Shown here piece by piece: positions 19,957-28,864 of a stretch of DNA of 42,910 bases. The notes beneath the pieces are model-generated. The model searched no databases and had not been told where the DNA came from. It saw only the letters and a list, made by a program, of their open reading frames with translations. The translations under genes and the position numbers were made by a program. The first letter of the stretch is position 1, and each line of letters begins with the position of its first letter. Source of the stretch: Thermoleophilia bacterium (GTDB lineage: Bacteria > Actinomycetota > Thermoleophilia > Gaiellales > Gaiellaceae); contig JADLFG010000047.1 of NCBI GenBank assembly GCA_020845695.1, positions 1 through 42,910 of the forward strand, read 5' to 3'.

Positions 19957-20670
19957 ATGCAAGGCCCGGCGTTCGAGATCGAGATCCTGGCTCGCGGGGA
20001 CGTTGCCGCCCGCACCCGGGAGGAGGCGGAGGCGAAGGTACGACGCGTCGCCCGGACAGCGCCGCGGCCGGTGCTGTTCGCGCGCGTGACCCTCACCGAG
20101 CACGAGAACCCGGCCACGGAGCGGCCGTCGAGCGCGAAGGCGTCGCTCGACGTCAGCGGGCGGCTGGTTCGCGCCCACGTCGCCGCCCAGACGATGCCGG
20201 CCGCGGTCGACCTGCTCGTCGACCGCCTGGAGCGGCGCCTGCGCATCCTCGCCGACCACCTGAACGACCGGCGCCCCGCGACGGCCGAGCCCGGGGAGTG
20301 GCGGCACGGCGCCCTGCCGCTCGCCGGCCCGTCGCGAGAGCAGCGCCCGGCCGGGGAGCGCGAGCTCGTCGAGCAGAAGCGCTACGAGGTGGGCGCGGTG
20401 ACGCCGGCCGAGGCGGCGCTCGAGCTGGAGCTGCTCGCCCACGACTTCTACCTGTTCGAGAACGCCGAGACGGGCCGGGACGCGGTGCTCCACCGCCGCA
20501 ACGGCCGTCTCGAGGTGCTCGGCGAGGCGCCGGAGCTGACCGTCGAGGAGGCGCGGGAGCGGCTGGAGGCGAGCGGCGAGCCGTTCCTGTTTTTCGCCCA
20601 GCCGGGCGGCCGTGGGCGCGTCCTCTACCATCGCTACGATGGCCACTACGGGCTGATCACGCCCACGTGA
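19957..20670 (+). CDS. hpf: Ribosome hibernation promoting factor, long form
   Basis: Binds the 30S decoding region and promotes ribosome dimerisation or silencing in non-growing cells. The 237-residue protein has the N-terminal RaiA/HPF domain (about 1-105, with ARVTLTEHENPATERPSSAK and AAVDLLVDRLERRLR) and the C-terminal dimerisation domain (about 135-237, KRYEVGAVTPAEAALELELL, HDFYLFENAETGRDAVLHRR, YHRYDGHYGLITP). ATG 19957 is chosen because of the strong AAGGAGG 6-7 nt upstream, though the frame is open further back. Its stop overlaps the phosphoribosyltransferase start (GTGA). The mycobacterial dormancy regulon has an analogous factor (Rv0079). Confidence 0.9.
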   Translation: MQGPAFEIEILARGDVAARTREEAEAKVRRVARTAPRPVLFARVTLTEHENPATERPSSAKASLDVSGRLVRAHVAAQTMPAAVDLLVDRLERRLRILADHLNDRRPATAEPGEWRHGALPLAGPSREQRPAGERELVEQKRYEVGAVTPAEAALELELLAHDFYLFENAETGRDAVLHRRNGRLEVLGEAPELTVEEARERLEASGEPFLFFAQPGGRGRVLYHRYDGHYGLITPT

Positions 20671-21323
20671 GCACCGCCCTCCCGTACCGGGACCGCCGTG
20701 AGGCGGGGCGTCTCCTCGCCGCGGCGCTCGAGCCGGAGCGCTCGGACGACGCCGTCGTCGTCGGGCTCGCGCGCGGCGGCGTGGTCGTGGCCGCGGAGGT
20801 CGCCGCCGCGCTCGGGCTCCCGCTCGACGCGCTCGCCGTGCGCAAGATCGGGCACCCGCTCCAGCCCGAGTACGCCCTCGGCGCGGTTACGCCCGGGGGC
20901 GGCGTCTACGTCCGCGCCACCGACGGTCTCACCCCGGGCCAGGTGAACGCGGCGGCTCTGGCCGCCCTGGCCCGGGCGGACGAGCTCGACCGCCGCCTGC
21001 ACGCCGACAGCCCCGCTCTGGCGGTGTCCGCGCGCGCGTGCCTGCTCGTCGACGACGGACTCGCGACCGGCGCGACGATGGAAGCGGCCGTCCGCTGGGC
21101 GGGCGCCGGCGGGGCCCGGCGAATCGTGGTGGCGGCGCCGGTGGGCGCCCCCGCGACCGTCGAGCGCCTCCGCGCCACGGCCGACGCGGTCGTCTGCCCC
21201 GAGCAGCCAGCCGACCTGGGCGCGGTCGGACTCTGGTACAGGGACTTCGACCCCGTCGAGGACGCCGCCGTGGTCGCGCTCCTCGCCGAGGCCGCGCCGC
21301 GCCGGGCGGCAGCCGGGACCTGA
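20667..21323 (+). CDS. Phosphoribosyltransferase (Rv0571c-like)
   Basis: A 218-residue type I phosphoribosyltransferase. It opens YRDRREAGRLLAAALEPE, then VVVGLARGGVVVAAEVAAAL and the PRPP-binding loop ACLLVDDGLATGATMEAAV. This is the family of orphan phosphoribosyltransferases often found with stress genes and represented in the mycobacterial DosR regulon by Rv0571c; substrate unknown. The GTG start overlaps the hpf stop, and the Lon-like gene begins 8 nt after it, so the three make one operon. Confidence 0.88.
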   Translation: MSTALPYRDRREAGRLLAAALEPERSDDAVVVGLARGGVVVAAEVAAALGLPLDALAVRKIGHPLQPEYALGAVTPGGGVYVRATDGLTPGQVNAAALAALARADELDRRLHADSPALAVSARACLLVDDGLATGATMEAAVRWAGAGGARRIVVAAPVGAPATVERLRATADAVVCPEQPADLGAVGLWYRDFDPVEDAAVVALLAEAAPRRAAAGT

Positions 21324-21331
21324 GAGTATTC

Positions 21332-23761
21332 GTGCCGGTGTCCGACGCCCGCGCTCGCCTCGCCCTCGCCCCGGGTCAGCTTCGCCGCAGGCTCGACCCG
21401 GCCTCGCTCCCGTTCGAGACGACCGCGGACGTCGATCCGCTCGAGGGGACGATCGGGCAGCCGCGCGCGCTCGAGGCGATCGATTTCGGGCTCGAGGTCT
21501 CGGCCGCCGGGTACAACCTGTTCGTCGCGGGTAGCCCCGGCTCGGGACGGACGGGGACGATCCTCGACCACCTCCACCGCGTTGCGCGAGGGCGGCCCGC
21601 CCCTGACGACTGGGTCTACGTCTTCAACTTCGCCGAGCCCGACCGCCCGAACGCGATCCGGCTGCCGGCCGGTCGGGGCGCCGAGCTCGCCCGGCACATG
21701 GACGAGTTCCTGCACGCCGCCAGGCGGGAGCTCCCGCACGCGTTCGAGAGCGAGGACTACGAGCGCCGCCGCCGCGAGATCCTGACCGCGGTCGGCGGCC
21801 GGCGCGACCAGCTCACCGGCGAGCTGCAGCGGTACGCCACCGAGCGTGGCTTCGCGGTCGAGATGACCCCGGCCGGGATCATGACGGTGCCGCTCGCCCA
21901 GGGACGGCCGCTCTCGCAGGAGGACTTCGCGCGCCTTCCCGAGGGGGAGCAGCGCGAGATCGAGCGGCGCGGCGCCGAGATCCAGGAGCGCGTGGCAGCG
22001 GTCGTCCGCCAGCTCCGCCAGCTCGAGAAGGAGGCGGGGGAGCTCGTCCGCCGGCTCGACCGCGACGTTGCGCAGTTCGCGCTCGGACCGCTCTTCCACG
22101 AGCTGCGGGAACGGTTCGCCGGCGAGGCCGAGGTGCTCGCCTTCCTGAGCCAGGTCGAGGAGGACCTCCCCGACCGGCTCGGCGACTTCCGGGGCCCCGC
22201 GGAGGAGGGCCTGCCCGCGCTCCTCGCCGGTCTCCAGGCGGGCGAGCGCGACGATCGGCTCTCCCGCTACCGGGTCAACGTCCTGATCGGCAACGGCGCC
22301 GAGGGCGCCCCGGTCGTGCTCGAGCGCAACCCGACCTACTACAACCTCGTCGGCAGGGTCGACTACCGCCCCGCATTCGGGACGATGGTCACCGATTTCC
22401 ACCGGATCAAGGCGGGCGCGCTGCACCGCGCGAACGGCGGCTTCCTCGTCCTCGACGCGCTCGAGGTGCTGCGCAACCCGTTCGCGTGGGACGCGCTCGA
22501 GCGGGCGCTCCTGTCCCGGCAGGCGCGGATCGAGAACCTCGGCGAGCAGCTCTCGGCGTTTCCGACCGCGTCCCTGCGCCCCGAGCCGGTCGCGCTCGAC
22601 CTCAAGGTCGTCCTGATCGGGCCGGCCGAGGTGTACCGGCTCCTGCACGCGCTCGACGAGGACTTCCGCGAGCTGTTCAAGGTGAAGGTCGAGTTCGCTC
22701 CGGAGATGGACTGGTCGAACGAGCACGTCGGTCACTACGCCGCGTTCGTCGCCCGTCGCGTGCGCGACGAGGGCCTGTTCCCGTTCGACCGTACCGCGGT
22801 CGCGCGTCTCGTCGAGCACGGCGCGCGGCTGCGCGACCACCAGCGCAAGCTGTCGACCCGGCTCACCGAGATCGCCGACGTCGTCACCGAGGCCAGCTTC
22901 TGGGCGGGGAAGGCCAGCCGCCAGCTCGTCAGCGCCGCCGACGTCGATCGGGCCATTGCCGAGCGGGAGCGGCGGTCGAACCTCGTCGAAGAGCTCGTCC
23001 GGGAGCGGATCACGGACGGCACGATCATGATCGACGTCGACGGGGAGCGGGTCGGCCAGGTCAACGGTCTCGCCGTGATCGACCTCGGCTACCACGCGTT
23101 CGGGAAGCCGTCCAGGGTCACGGCGCGCGTGTCGCTCGGCCGGGGCACCGTCCAGTCGATCGAGCGGGAGATCGAGCTGTCGGGGCCGATCCACTCGAAG
23201 GGATTCCTGATCCTGTCCGGCTACCTGAGCGGCAGCTACGCGCAGGAGTGGCCGCTCGCGCTCTCGGCGACGCTCACGTTCGAGCAGGACTACGGCGCCG
23301 TCGAGGGCGACTCCGCGTCCTCGACCGAGCTGTACGCGCTGCTCTCGGCGCTCTCCGGGCTGCCGCTCGCCCAGTCGATCGCGGTCACGGGCTCCGTCAA
23401 CCAGCACGGCGAGATCCAGGCGGTCGGCGGCGTGACCACGAAGGTCGAGGGCTTCTTCGCCCTCTGCAAGGAGCAGGGCCTGACCGGCCGCCAGGGCGTG
23501 ATCGTGCCGCGGGCGAACGCGGAGCACCTGATGTTGGCCGACGAGGTCGTCGACGCCGTCTCGGAGGGCCGTTTCCACGTCTGGGCGGTCGCGACGGTGG
23601 ACGAGGGGCTCGAGCTGCTCACCGGTCGCGCCGCGGGCGAAAGGGGTTCGGACGGGGCGTTCCCGGAAGGGACGGTGCACCGCCTGGTCGAGGATCGCCT
23701 GCGCGCCTACTCGGAGCGGCTGCGCGACTTCGGCTCCGGGGGCGGCGACGGCGAGAACTGA
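21332..23761 (+). CDS. Lon-like ATP-dependent protease (AAA_32 + Lon C-terminal domain)
   Basis: An 809-residue protease of the LonB-like/AAA_32 family, lacking the N-terminal substrate domain of classical Lon. Near the start it has TIGQPRALEAIDFGLEVSA and the P-loop-like GSPGSGRTGTI, a long helical insertion (about 125-300), HRANGGFLVLDALEVL, and the protease domain with Ser663 in GDSASSTELYALLSALSG and Lys704 in GGVTTKVEGF; the 41-residue spacing matches a Lon Ser-Lys dyad. GTG 21332 and GTG 21338 are both possible starts. It follows the hibernation factor and phosphoribosyltransferase genes in one operon, suggesting protein quality control during dormancy. The P-loop has Arg where Lys is usual (GSGRT), and TGTI follows; ATPase activity may be altered. 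Confidence 0.88.
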   Translation: MPVSDARARLALAPGQLRRRLDPASLPFETTADVDPLEGTIGQPRALEAIDFGLEVSAAGYNLFVAGSPGSGRTGTILDHLHRVARGRPAPDDWVYVFNFAEPDRPNAIRLPAGRGAELARHMDEFLHAARRELPHAFESEDYERRRREILTAVGGRRDQLTGELQRYATERGFAVEMTPAGIMTVPLAQGRPLSQEDFARLPEGEQREIERRGAEIQERVAAVVRQLRQLEKEAGELVRRLDRDVAQFALGPLFHELRERFAGEAEVLAFLSQVEEDLPDRLGDFRGPAEEGLPALLAGLQAGERDDRLSRYRVNVLIGNGAEGAPVVLERNPTYYNLVGRVDYRPAFGTMVTDFHRIKAGALHRANGGFLVLDALEVLRNPFAWDALERALLSRQARIENLGEQLSAFPTASLRPEPVALDLKVVLIGPAEVYRLLHALDEDFRELFKVKVEFAPEMDWSNEHVGHYAAFVARRVRDEGLFPFDRTAVARLVEHGARLRDHQRKLSTRLTEIADVVTEASFWAGKASRQLVSAADVDRAIAERERRSNLVEELVRERITDGTIMIDVDGERVGQVNGLAVIDLGYHAFGKPSRVTARVSLGRGTVQSIEREIELSGPIHSKGFLILSGYLSGSYAQEWPLALSATLTFEQDYGAVEGDSASSTELYALLSALSGLPLAQSIAVTGSVNQHGEIQAVGGVTTKVEGFFALCKEQGLTGRQGVIVPRANAEHLMLADEVVDAVSEGRFHVWAVATVDEGLELLTGRAAGERGSDGAFPEGTVHRLVEDRLRAYSERLRDFGSGGGDGEN

Positions 23762-23772
23762 GCGACGCGCGG

Positions 23773-24825
<1,053 letters not shown>

Positions 24826-24853
24826 CGCCTCCTCCGCATGGGCTGGCACGCCA

Positions 24854-24915
24854 ATCGTTGCAGGCGGCGCGAGGAGCCCGCATCGGGACCGGCGCGGATC
24901 GCCCGTGCGGGAAAG
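24854..24915 (-). promoter_or_regulatory. Shared stress promoter element, copy C
   Basis: Reverse strand: CTTTCCCG from 24915 to 24908, GATCC starting at 24900 (15 nt on), CCGGTCCCGATG with GATG at 24884 (31 nt), and CAACGAT around 24860-24854 as the -10 region (24-25 nt). A clean copy, upstream of the sigma factor gene. Confidence 0.75.
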
Positions 24916-24925
24916 CCGCAGCCCC

Positions 24926-24931
24926 TATGCT
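24926..24931 (+). promoter_or_regulatory. -10 hexamer upstream of the lipoprotein gene
   Basis: TATGCT fits TAnnnT and lies 9 nt before GTG 24941 (3 nt before GTG 24935), implying a very short or absent leader. It is divergent from element C. Confidence 0.4.
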
Positions 24932-24940
24932 GCGGTGACG

Positions 24941-25786
24941 GTGCCCTCCCGCCTGACAGCGGCGCTCGCGCTCGCGGTGGTCGCGCTCGCCGGCTGCGGC
25001 GGCGAAGGGCGGATCGACCACCCGACGAGCCCCACCGAGCTGGTTCTCCGGGTCGAGCTGAGCGGGGGGCTGCTCCCGGTCGAGGTCGCGTTCGCGTACC
25101 TGCCCGAGCTGTCGCTCTACGGCGACGGGGCGCTCCTGGTCTCGGGGCCGCAGCTCACGATCTACCCCGGACCGGCCCTGCCGGGCCTCGTCGCCCGCAC
25201 GATCGGCGAGGAGGGCGTGCAGGCGATCCTCCGGGAGGCCCGCGTCGCGGGCCTGCTCGACCCCGACGGCCCCGGCGAGCTCGACGCGCTCGCGACGGTC
25301 GTCGCGGACGCCCCCACGACGACGTTCACGGTCGCGGCGGCTGGCTCCACGCGCGGCGTCTCCGTCTACGCGCTCGGGCTCGAGGCGGGCCTGCCCGTCC
25401 CCGAGTCGGAGCTCGAGGCGCGTGCGCTCCTGTCCGCGTTCCTGGAGCGCCTGCGCGACCTCGAGAGCTGGCTGCCCGAGGGCTCGCTCGGGCCGGAGCG
25501 GGCCTACGCCGCCTCGGCCGTGCGCGTGCTCGTGCGCCCGTACGCTCCGCCCGAGCCGGAGTTCGAGCAACCAGCGCTGGCCTGGCCGCTCGAGACGCCG
25601 CTGGCCGCGCTCGGGGAGCCGTGGACCGGCTATCCGGACGCGCGCTGCGCCGTCGTCGAGGGCGACGAGCTCGCGCTCCTCGTGCCGGCCGCGGAGCGCG
25701 CGAGCACGCTCACGCCCTGGCGGAGCGGTGGCGACGACTTCGCCCTGCTGTTCCGGCCGCTCTTCCCCGGCGAGCGGGGCTGCTGA
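24941..25786 (+). CDS. Putative lipoprotein of unknown function
   Basis: A 281-residue predicted lipoprotein: short positive start, hydrophobic LTAALALAVVALAGCGG with a lipobox Cys, then a soluble domain without a recognised family. The segment after the Cys contains PTELVLRVELSGG, a beta-rich part and a helical stretch (ELEARALLSAFLERLRDLESW); two further Cys are near the C-terminus. GTG 24941 or 24935 are equally possible in frame; a longer GTG at 24905 would lie inside promoter element C. Related secreted proteins of this general form are common in Thermoleophilia, but function is unknown. Confidence 0.7.
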   Translation: MPSRLTAALALAVVALAGCGGEGRIDHPTSPTELVLRVELSGGLLPVEVAFAYLPELSLYGDGALLVSGPQLTIYPGPALPGLVARTIGEEGVQAILREARVAGLLDPDGPGELDALATVVADAPTTTFTVAAAGSTRGVSVYALGLEAGLPVPESELEARALLSAFLERLRDLESWLPEGSLGPERAYAASAVRVLVRPYAPPEPEFEQPALAWPLETPLAALGEPWTGYPDARCAVVEGDELALLVPAAERASTLTPWRSGGDDFALLFRPLFPGERGC

Positions 25787-25893
25787 CGCCTCGCTACCCC
25801 CGCTCCCGGCCGGGTGCCAGCGGATAAGGTGAGCCGGAAACGGAGACCAGGACGGCGCGGGCGGCGCCGGCGACGGCAGAGGGAGGAGCTCAC

Positions 25894-27042
25894 ATGGGCA
25901 AGGTCACAATCAGCGCGATCAAGGCGGACATCGGCGGCTACGTCGGCCACAGCGCCGTCCACCCCGAGATGATCGAGACGGCCGAGGGCCGCGTCCGCGA
26001 CGCGATCGGCCGCGGGCTCCTGATCGACGGCAAGGTCAACTCCTGCGGCGACGACGTCAACCTCGTCCTCACCCACGAGCACGGTGTCGACAGCGGGAGC
26101 GTGCACGAGTTCGCGTGGGAGACGTTCATGGCCTGCACGGACGTCGCGAAGCGCCTCCACCTGTACGGCGCGGGCCAGGATCTGCTCGCCGACTCCTTCT
26201 CCGGCAACATCCGCGGCGCCGGGCCGGGCGTCGCCGAGCTCGAGCTCGAGGAGCGGCCGTCGGAGCCGTTCGTCGTCTTCGCAGCCGACAAGACGGAGCC
26301 GGGCGCCTGGAACCTGCCGCTCTACAAGATGTTCGCCGATCCGTTCAACACCGCCGGCCTCGTGATCGACCCGAGCATGCACGACGGCTTCGTGTTCGAG
26401 GTCCACGACCTGTTTCAGAACCGCGCCGCCATGTTCGACTCGCCGGAGGAGCTGTACGACCTGCTCGTCTACATCGGCACCCCGTCGCGGTTCGTGATCA
26501 AGCACGTCTTCCGCAAGGACCGGCGTGGCGAGCCGGCCGCGGTCACCTCGACCCAGCGGCTCGCCCTGATCGCCGGCCGCTACGTCGGCAAGGACGACCC
26601 GATCATGATCGTCCGCTCCCAGTCGGGCCTGCCGGCGATCGGCGAGGTGCTCGAGCCGTTCGCCTACCCGCACCTCGTCGCCGGCTGGATGCGCGGCTCC
26701 CACCACGGTCCGCTGATGCCGTGCAGCCTCGACGCGAACACGCCCGCTCGCTTCGACGGGCCCCCGCGAGTGACCGGGATGGGCTTCCAGCTCGCGGACG
26801 GCATGCTCGTCGGGCCGCGCGACATGCTCGGCGACATCTCCTTCGACCGGGCGCGCCAGACGGCGCTCGAGGTCACCGACTACATGCGGCGGATGGGCCC
26901 GTTCGAGCCCGAGCGGCTGCCGATGGAGGAGATGGAGTACACGACCATGCCGGCCGTGAGTAAGAAGCTCGCCGACCGCTGGACGGCGATCGAGGAGCTC
27001 GAGGCCGTGAGCCTCGCGAACGAGCACGCGGACGTGGAGTAG
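25894..27042 (+). CDS. fbp: Fructose-1,6-bisphosphate aldolase/phosphatase (type V)
   Basis: Bifunctional gluconeogenic enzyme that condenses triose phosphates and then dephosphorylates FBP. The 382 residues open with KVTISAIKADIGGYVGHSAV, the conserved metal- and substrate-binding start of the archaeal-type enzyme, and continue with GDDVNLVLTHEHG, ACTDVAKRLHLYGAGQDLL, FAADKTEPGAWNLPLYKMF, and PHLVAGWMRGSHHGPLMP, all family hallmarks. The ATG has GGAGGAG 6 nt upstream. The enzyme is mainly found in archaea and deep-branching bacteria and would let this organism make sugars from acetyl-CoA or pyruvate. The DUF1122-like gene follows 13 nt later. Confidence 0.95.
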   Translation: MGKVTISAIKADIGGYVGHSAVHPEMIETAEGRVRDAIGRGLLIDGKVNSCGDDVNLVLTHEHGVDSGSVHEFAWETFMACTDVAKRLHLYGAGQDLLADSFSGNIRGAGPGVAELELEERPSEPFVVFAADKTEPGAWNLPLYKMFADPFNTAGLVIDPSMHDGFVFEVHDLFQNRAAMFDSPEELYDLLVYIGTPSRFVIKHVFRKDRRGEPAAVTSTQRLALIAGRYVGKDDPIMIVRSQSGLPAIGEVLEPFAYPHLVAGWMRGSHHGPLMPCSLDANTPARFDGPPRVTGMGFQLADGMLVGPRDMLGDISFDRARQTALEVTDYMRRMGPFEPERLPMEEMEYTTMPAVSKKLADRWTAIEELEAVSLANEHADVE

Positions 27043-27055
27043 CGCGAGCGCGGCG

Positions 27056-27649
27056 ATGGCGCTCGAGCGTCTCGAGGGGCGCCCGACCGGGCGCGGGCCG
27101 CTCACGGTCGCGAGCGTCACCCGCGGGCGCTTCCCCGAGGAGCTGGACGCGGTCGTCGCGGCCGGCGGAAGCGGGTGCCCGGCCGCGCAGATCAAGTACT
27201 TCGCCGGACGCCCGTCCGCCCGCGTCCGGCCGTGGCTCGAGGCGATCGTGCCCGACCGGGACGACGAGCCTTTCCTGGCGGAGGTGGTCGCGGCGCTGGC
27301 CGGCCTGCTCCCGGCGGGGAGCCACCTGATGGTGGGCTACGGGGACGACGAGACGGAGCGGGGGCTCAAGCGCGGCTACCCGCCGGCCGCGACGCCCGTG
27401 GGCAGCGCGCTCTTCGCGGCCGGGTGCACGTGGTTCAAGGACTGGTACTACCCGGAAGGCTGGCTGGAGGGTGGCTTCAAGCTCCAGGGAAACAAGCCGC
27501 TCACGGAGCGGGTGCGTGGCGAGCGGCTCGACCAGCTAGCCGTCGAGCTGCGGCTGTGGCTGGCGTGGACCGGCGGCGACCCGGACGACGGCGTGCTCGT
27601 GCGCGCCCGCGAGCGGGCGCGCACCGTTCTCGAGACGGCCGCTTCCTAG
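27056..27649 (+). CDS. DUF1122-like protein
   Basis: A 197-residue cytoplasmic protein that I recognise as DUF1122-like from the conserved block around residues 115-150: PPAATPVGSALFAAGCTWFK then DWYYPEGWLEGGFKLQGNKP. Members are typical of archaea and thermophilic bacteria; function is unknown, with a GNAT-like fold proposed. The gap to the FBP aldolase/phosphatase gene is 13 nt, so they are probably co-transcribed. Its stop codon overlaps the stop codon of the convergent Usp gene (27646-27649). Confidence 0.6.
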   Translation: MALERLEGRPTGRGPLTVASVTRGRFPEELDAVVAAGGSGCPAAQIKYFAGRPSARVRPWLEAIVPDRDDEPFLAEVVAALAGLLPAGSHLMVGYGDDETERGLKRGYPPAATPVGSALFAAGCTWFKDWYYPEGWLEGGFKLQGNKPLTERVRGERLDQLAVELRLWLAWTGGDPDDGVLVRARERARTVLETAAS

Positions 27650-28080
27650 CCCGCCCGCGGCGGGACGATCACGACCGGGCAGGTCGCGTGGTGCACGCAC
27701 TGGCTCGAGACGGAGCCGAGCAGGAGCCCTTTGAAGCCGCCCCGGCCGCGGGAGCCGACGACGAGCAGCGCCGCGCCCTCGGAGGCGTGCACGAGCGCCT
27801 GCGCGGGCGGGCCTTCGACGACGATCCGCTCGATCTCGACGCCGCCCGGGTCGCCGGCGGCGGCCACCTGCCCGGCGAGCAGGGTCTCCGCGTCGGCGCG
27901 GAAGTCATCGATCAGCTCCGGGAGCAGCCCCGTCGGGACGTCCGCGACGAACGGGACGCTCCACGCGAACAGGGCCGTGACCGACCCGCCGCGCAGGCGC
28001 GCCTCCTCGAGCGCGAAACGCAGCGCCCCGAGCGAGCCCTCCGACCCGTCGACCCCGACGACGACCCGCGGCGCGGCCAC
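27646..28080 (-). CDS. Universal stress protein
   Basis: A single-domain Usp of 144 residues. It begins PRVVVGVDGSEGSLGALRFA and ends with the ATP-binding signature VVGSRGRGGFKGLLLGSVSS then QCVHHATCPVVIV, so it is of the nucleotide-binding type (like M. tuberculosis Rv2623). The GTG start shares one base with the stop of the CBS-BON gene upstream, so both form an operon under promoter element I. The stop overlaps the stop of the convergent DUF1122-like gene. Confidence 0.93.
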   Translation of the reverse strand: MAAPRVVVGVDGSEGSLGALRFALEEARLRGGSVTALFAWSVPFVADVPTGLLPELIDDFRADAETLLAGQVAAAGDPGGVEIERIVVEGPPAQALVHASEGAALLVVGSRGRGGFKGLLLGSVSSQCVHHATCPVVIVPPRAG

Positions 28081-28736
28081 TAGGCCCGGTCGTCCTGGCG
28101 CCAGGAGAGCTGCGAGGCGTCGACGGAGACGACGCCCGGCACGCGCCCGACGAACGCCGCCATCAACTCGGCGACGCTGCGCGACTCGACCTCGCCGCCG
28201 AGCGTGACCTCGCCATGCTGAACCGAGACGGAGACGTTCTCCGGGGCGGTCCAGAACTTGCGCAGCACGACGTCCTCGGAGATCTCGCGGGCAATTGCGT
28301 CGTCGTCGCGGGTGAACGCGCGCACGAGGTCGGCACGGGTGACGATCCCGACGAGCCGGTCGCCGTCGACGACGGGCAGGCGGTTGACTCCCTCCTCGAC
28401 CATCAACGCGGCCGCGCGCGCAACTGACTCGCCCGGCGAGATCGTGAGCACCGGCGACGTCATCGCCTCACCGGCGGTGCGAGCGTCCAGCTTCGCGAGC
28501 TCGGCCGGCTCGGGCGGCCCGGCCAGCCAACCCATGATCCCGCTTCGCCGCGGCGCGGGCGTGCGCTCCTTGACCAGGATGTCGGCCTCGGAGACGACGC
28601 CGATGACGAAGCCCGCGCTGTCGACCACGGGTAGGCCCGAGATCCCGCGGCCGGAGAGTGCCGCCGCGACGTCCTTCAGCGACGTCTCGGGGCCGACCGT
28701 CAGCACGTCCTGCACCATCACATCCCTGACCTTCAT
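28080..28736 (-). CDS. CBS-pair and BON domain protein (Hrp1-like with BON)
   Basis: A 218-residue protein with two CBS domains (about 1-57: KVRDVMVQDVLTVGPETSLK; about 88-148: AGEAMTSPVLTISPGESVAR then NRLPVVDGDRLVGIVTRADL) and a C-terminal BON domain (about 155-215, WTAPENVSVSVQHGEVTLGG). CBS pairs bind adenine nucleotides; BON domains bind membranes or phospholipids. CBS-only Hrp1 (Rv2626c) is a DosR-regulon protein. ATG 28736 has GAGGAGGG 6-7 nt upstream. Promoter element I precedes it, and the Usp gene overlaps its stop. Confidence 0.93.
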   Translation of the reverse strand: MKVRDVMVQDVLTVGPETSLKDVAAALSGRGISGLPVVDSAGFVIGVVSEADILVKERTPAPRRSGIMGWLAGPPEPAELAKLDARTAGEAMTSPVLTISPGESVARAAALMVEEGVNRLPVVDGDRLVGIVTRADLVRAFTRDDDAIAREISEDVVLRKFWTAPENVSVSVQHGEVTLGGEVESRSVAELMAAFVGRVPGVVSVDASQLSWRQDDRA

Positions 28737-28782
28737 CTGGTGCCCTCCTCGTCGATCGTTGCCGTTGGGCGAGAACAAATGT

Positions 28783-28843
28783 ATCGTCGCGCGACCGGGC
28801 GCTGCGGTCATCGGGACCGGCGCTGATCCGGCCTGCGGAGAAC
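28783..28843 (-). promoter_or_regulatory. Shared stress promoter element, copy I
   Basis: Reverse strand: GTTCTCCG 28843-28836, GATCA at 28828 (15 nt on), CCGGTCCCGATG with GATG at 28812 (31 nt), and GACGAT at 28788-28783 (24 nt). Block 2 plus the GATG region, GATCAGCGCCGGTCCCGATG, differs from copy C by only a few bases. It lies in the gap between the nicotinate phosphoribosyltransferase and CBS-BON genes. Confidence 0.75.
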
Positions 28844-28864
28844 TACCGAGCCGGCCCGAGACCG

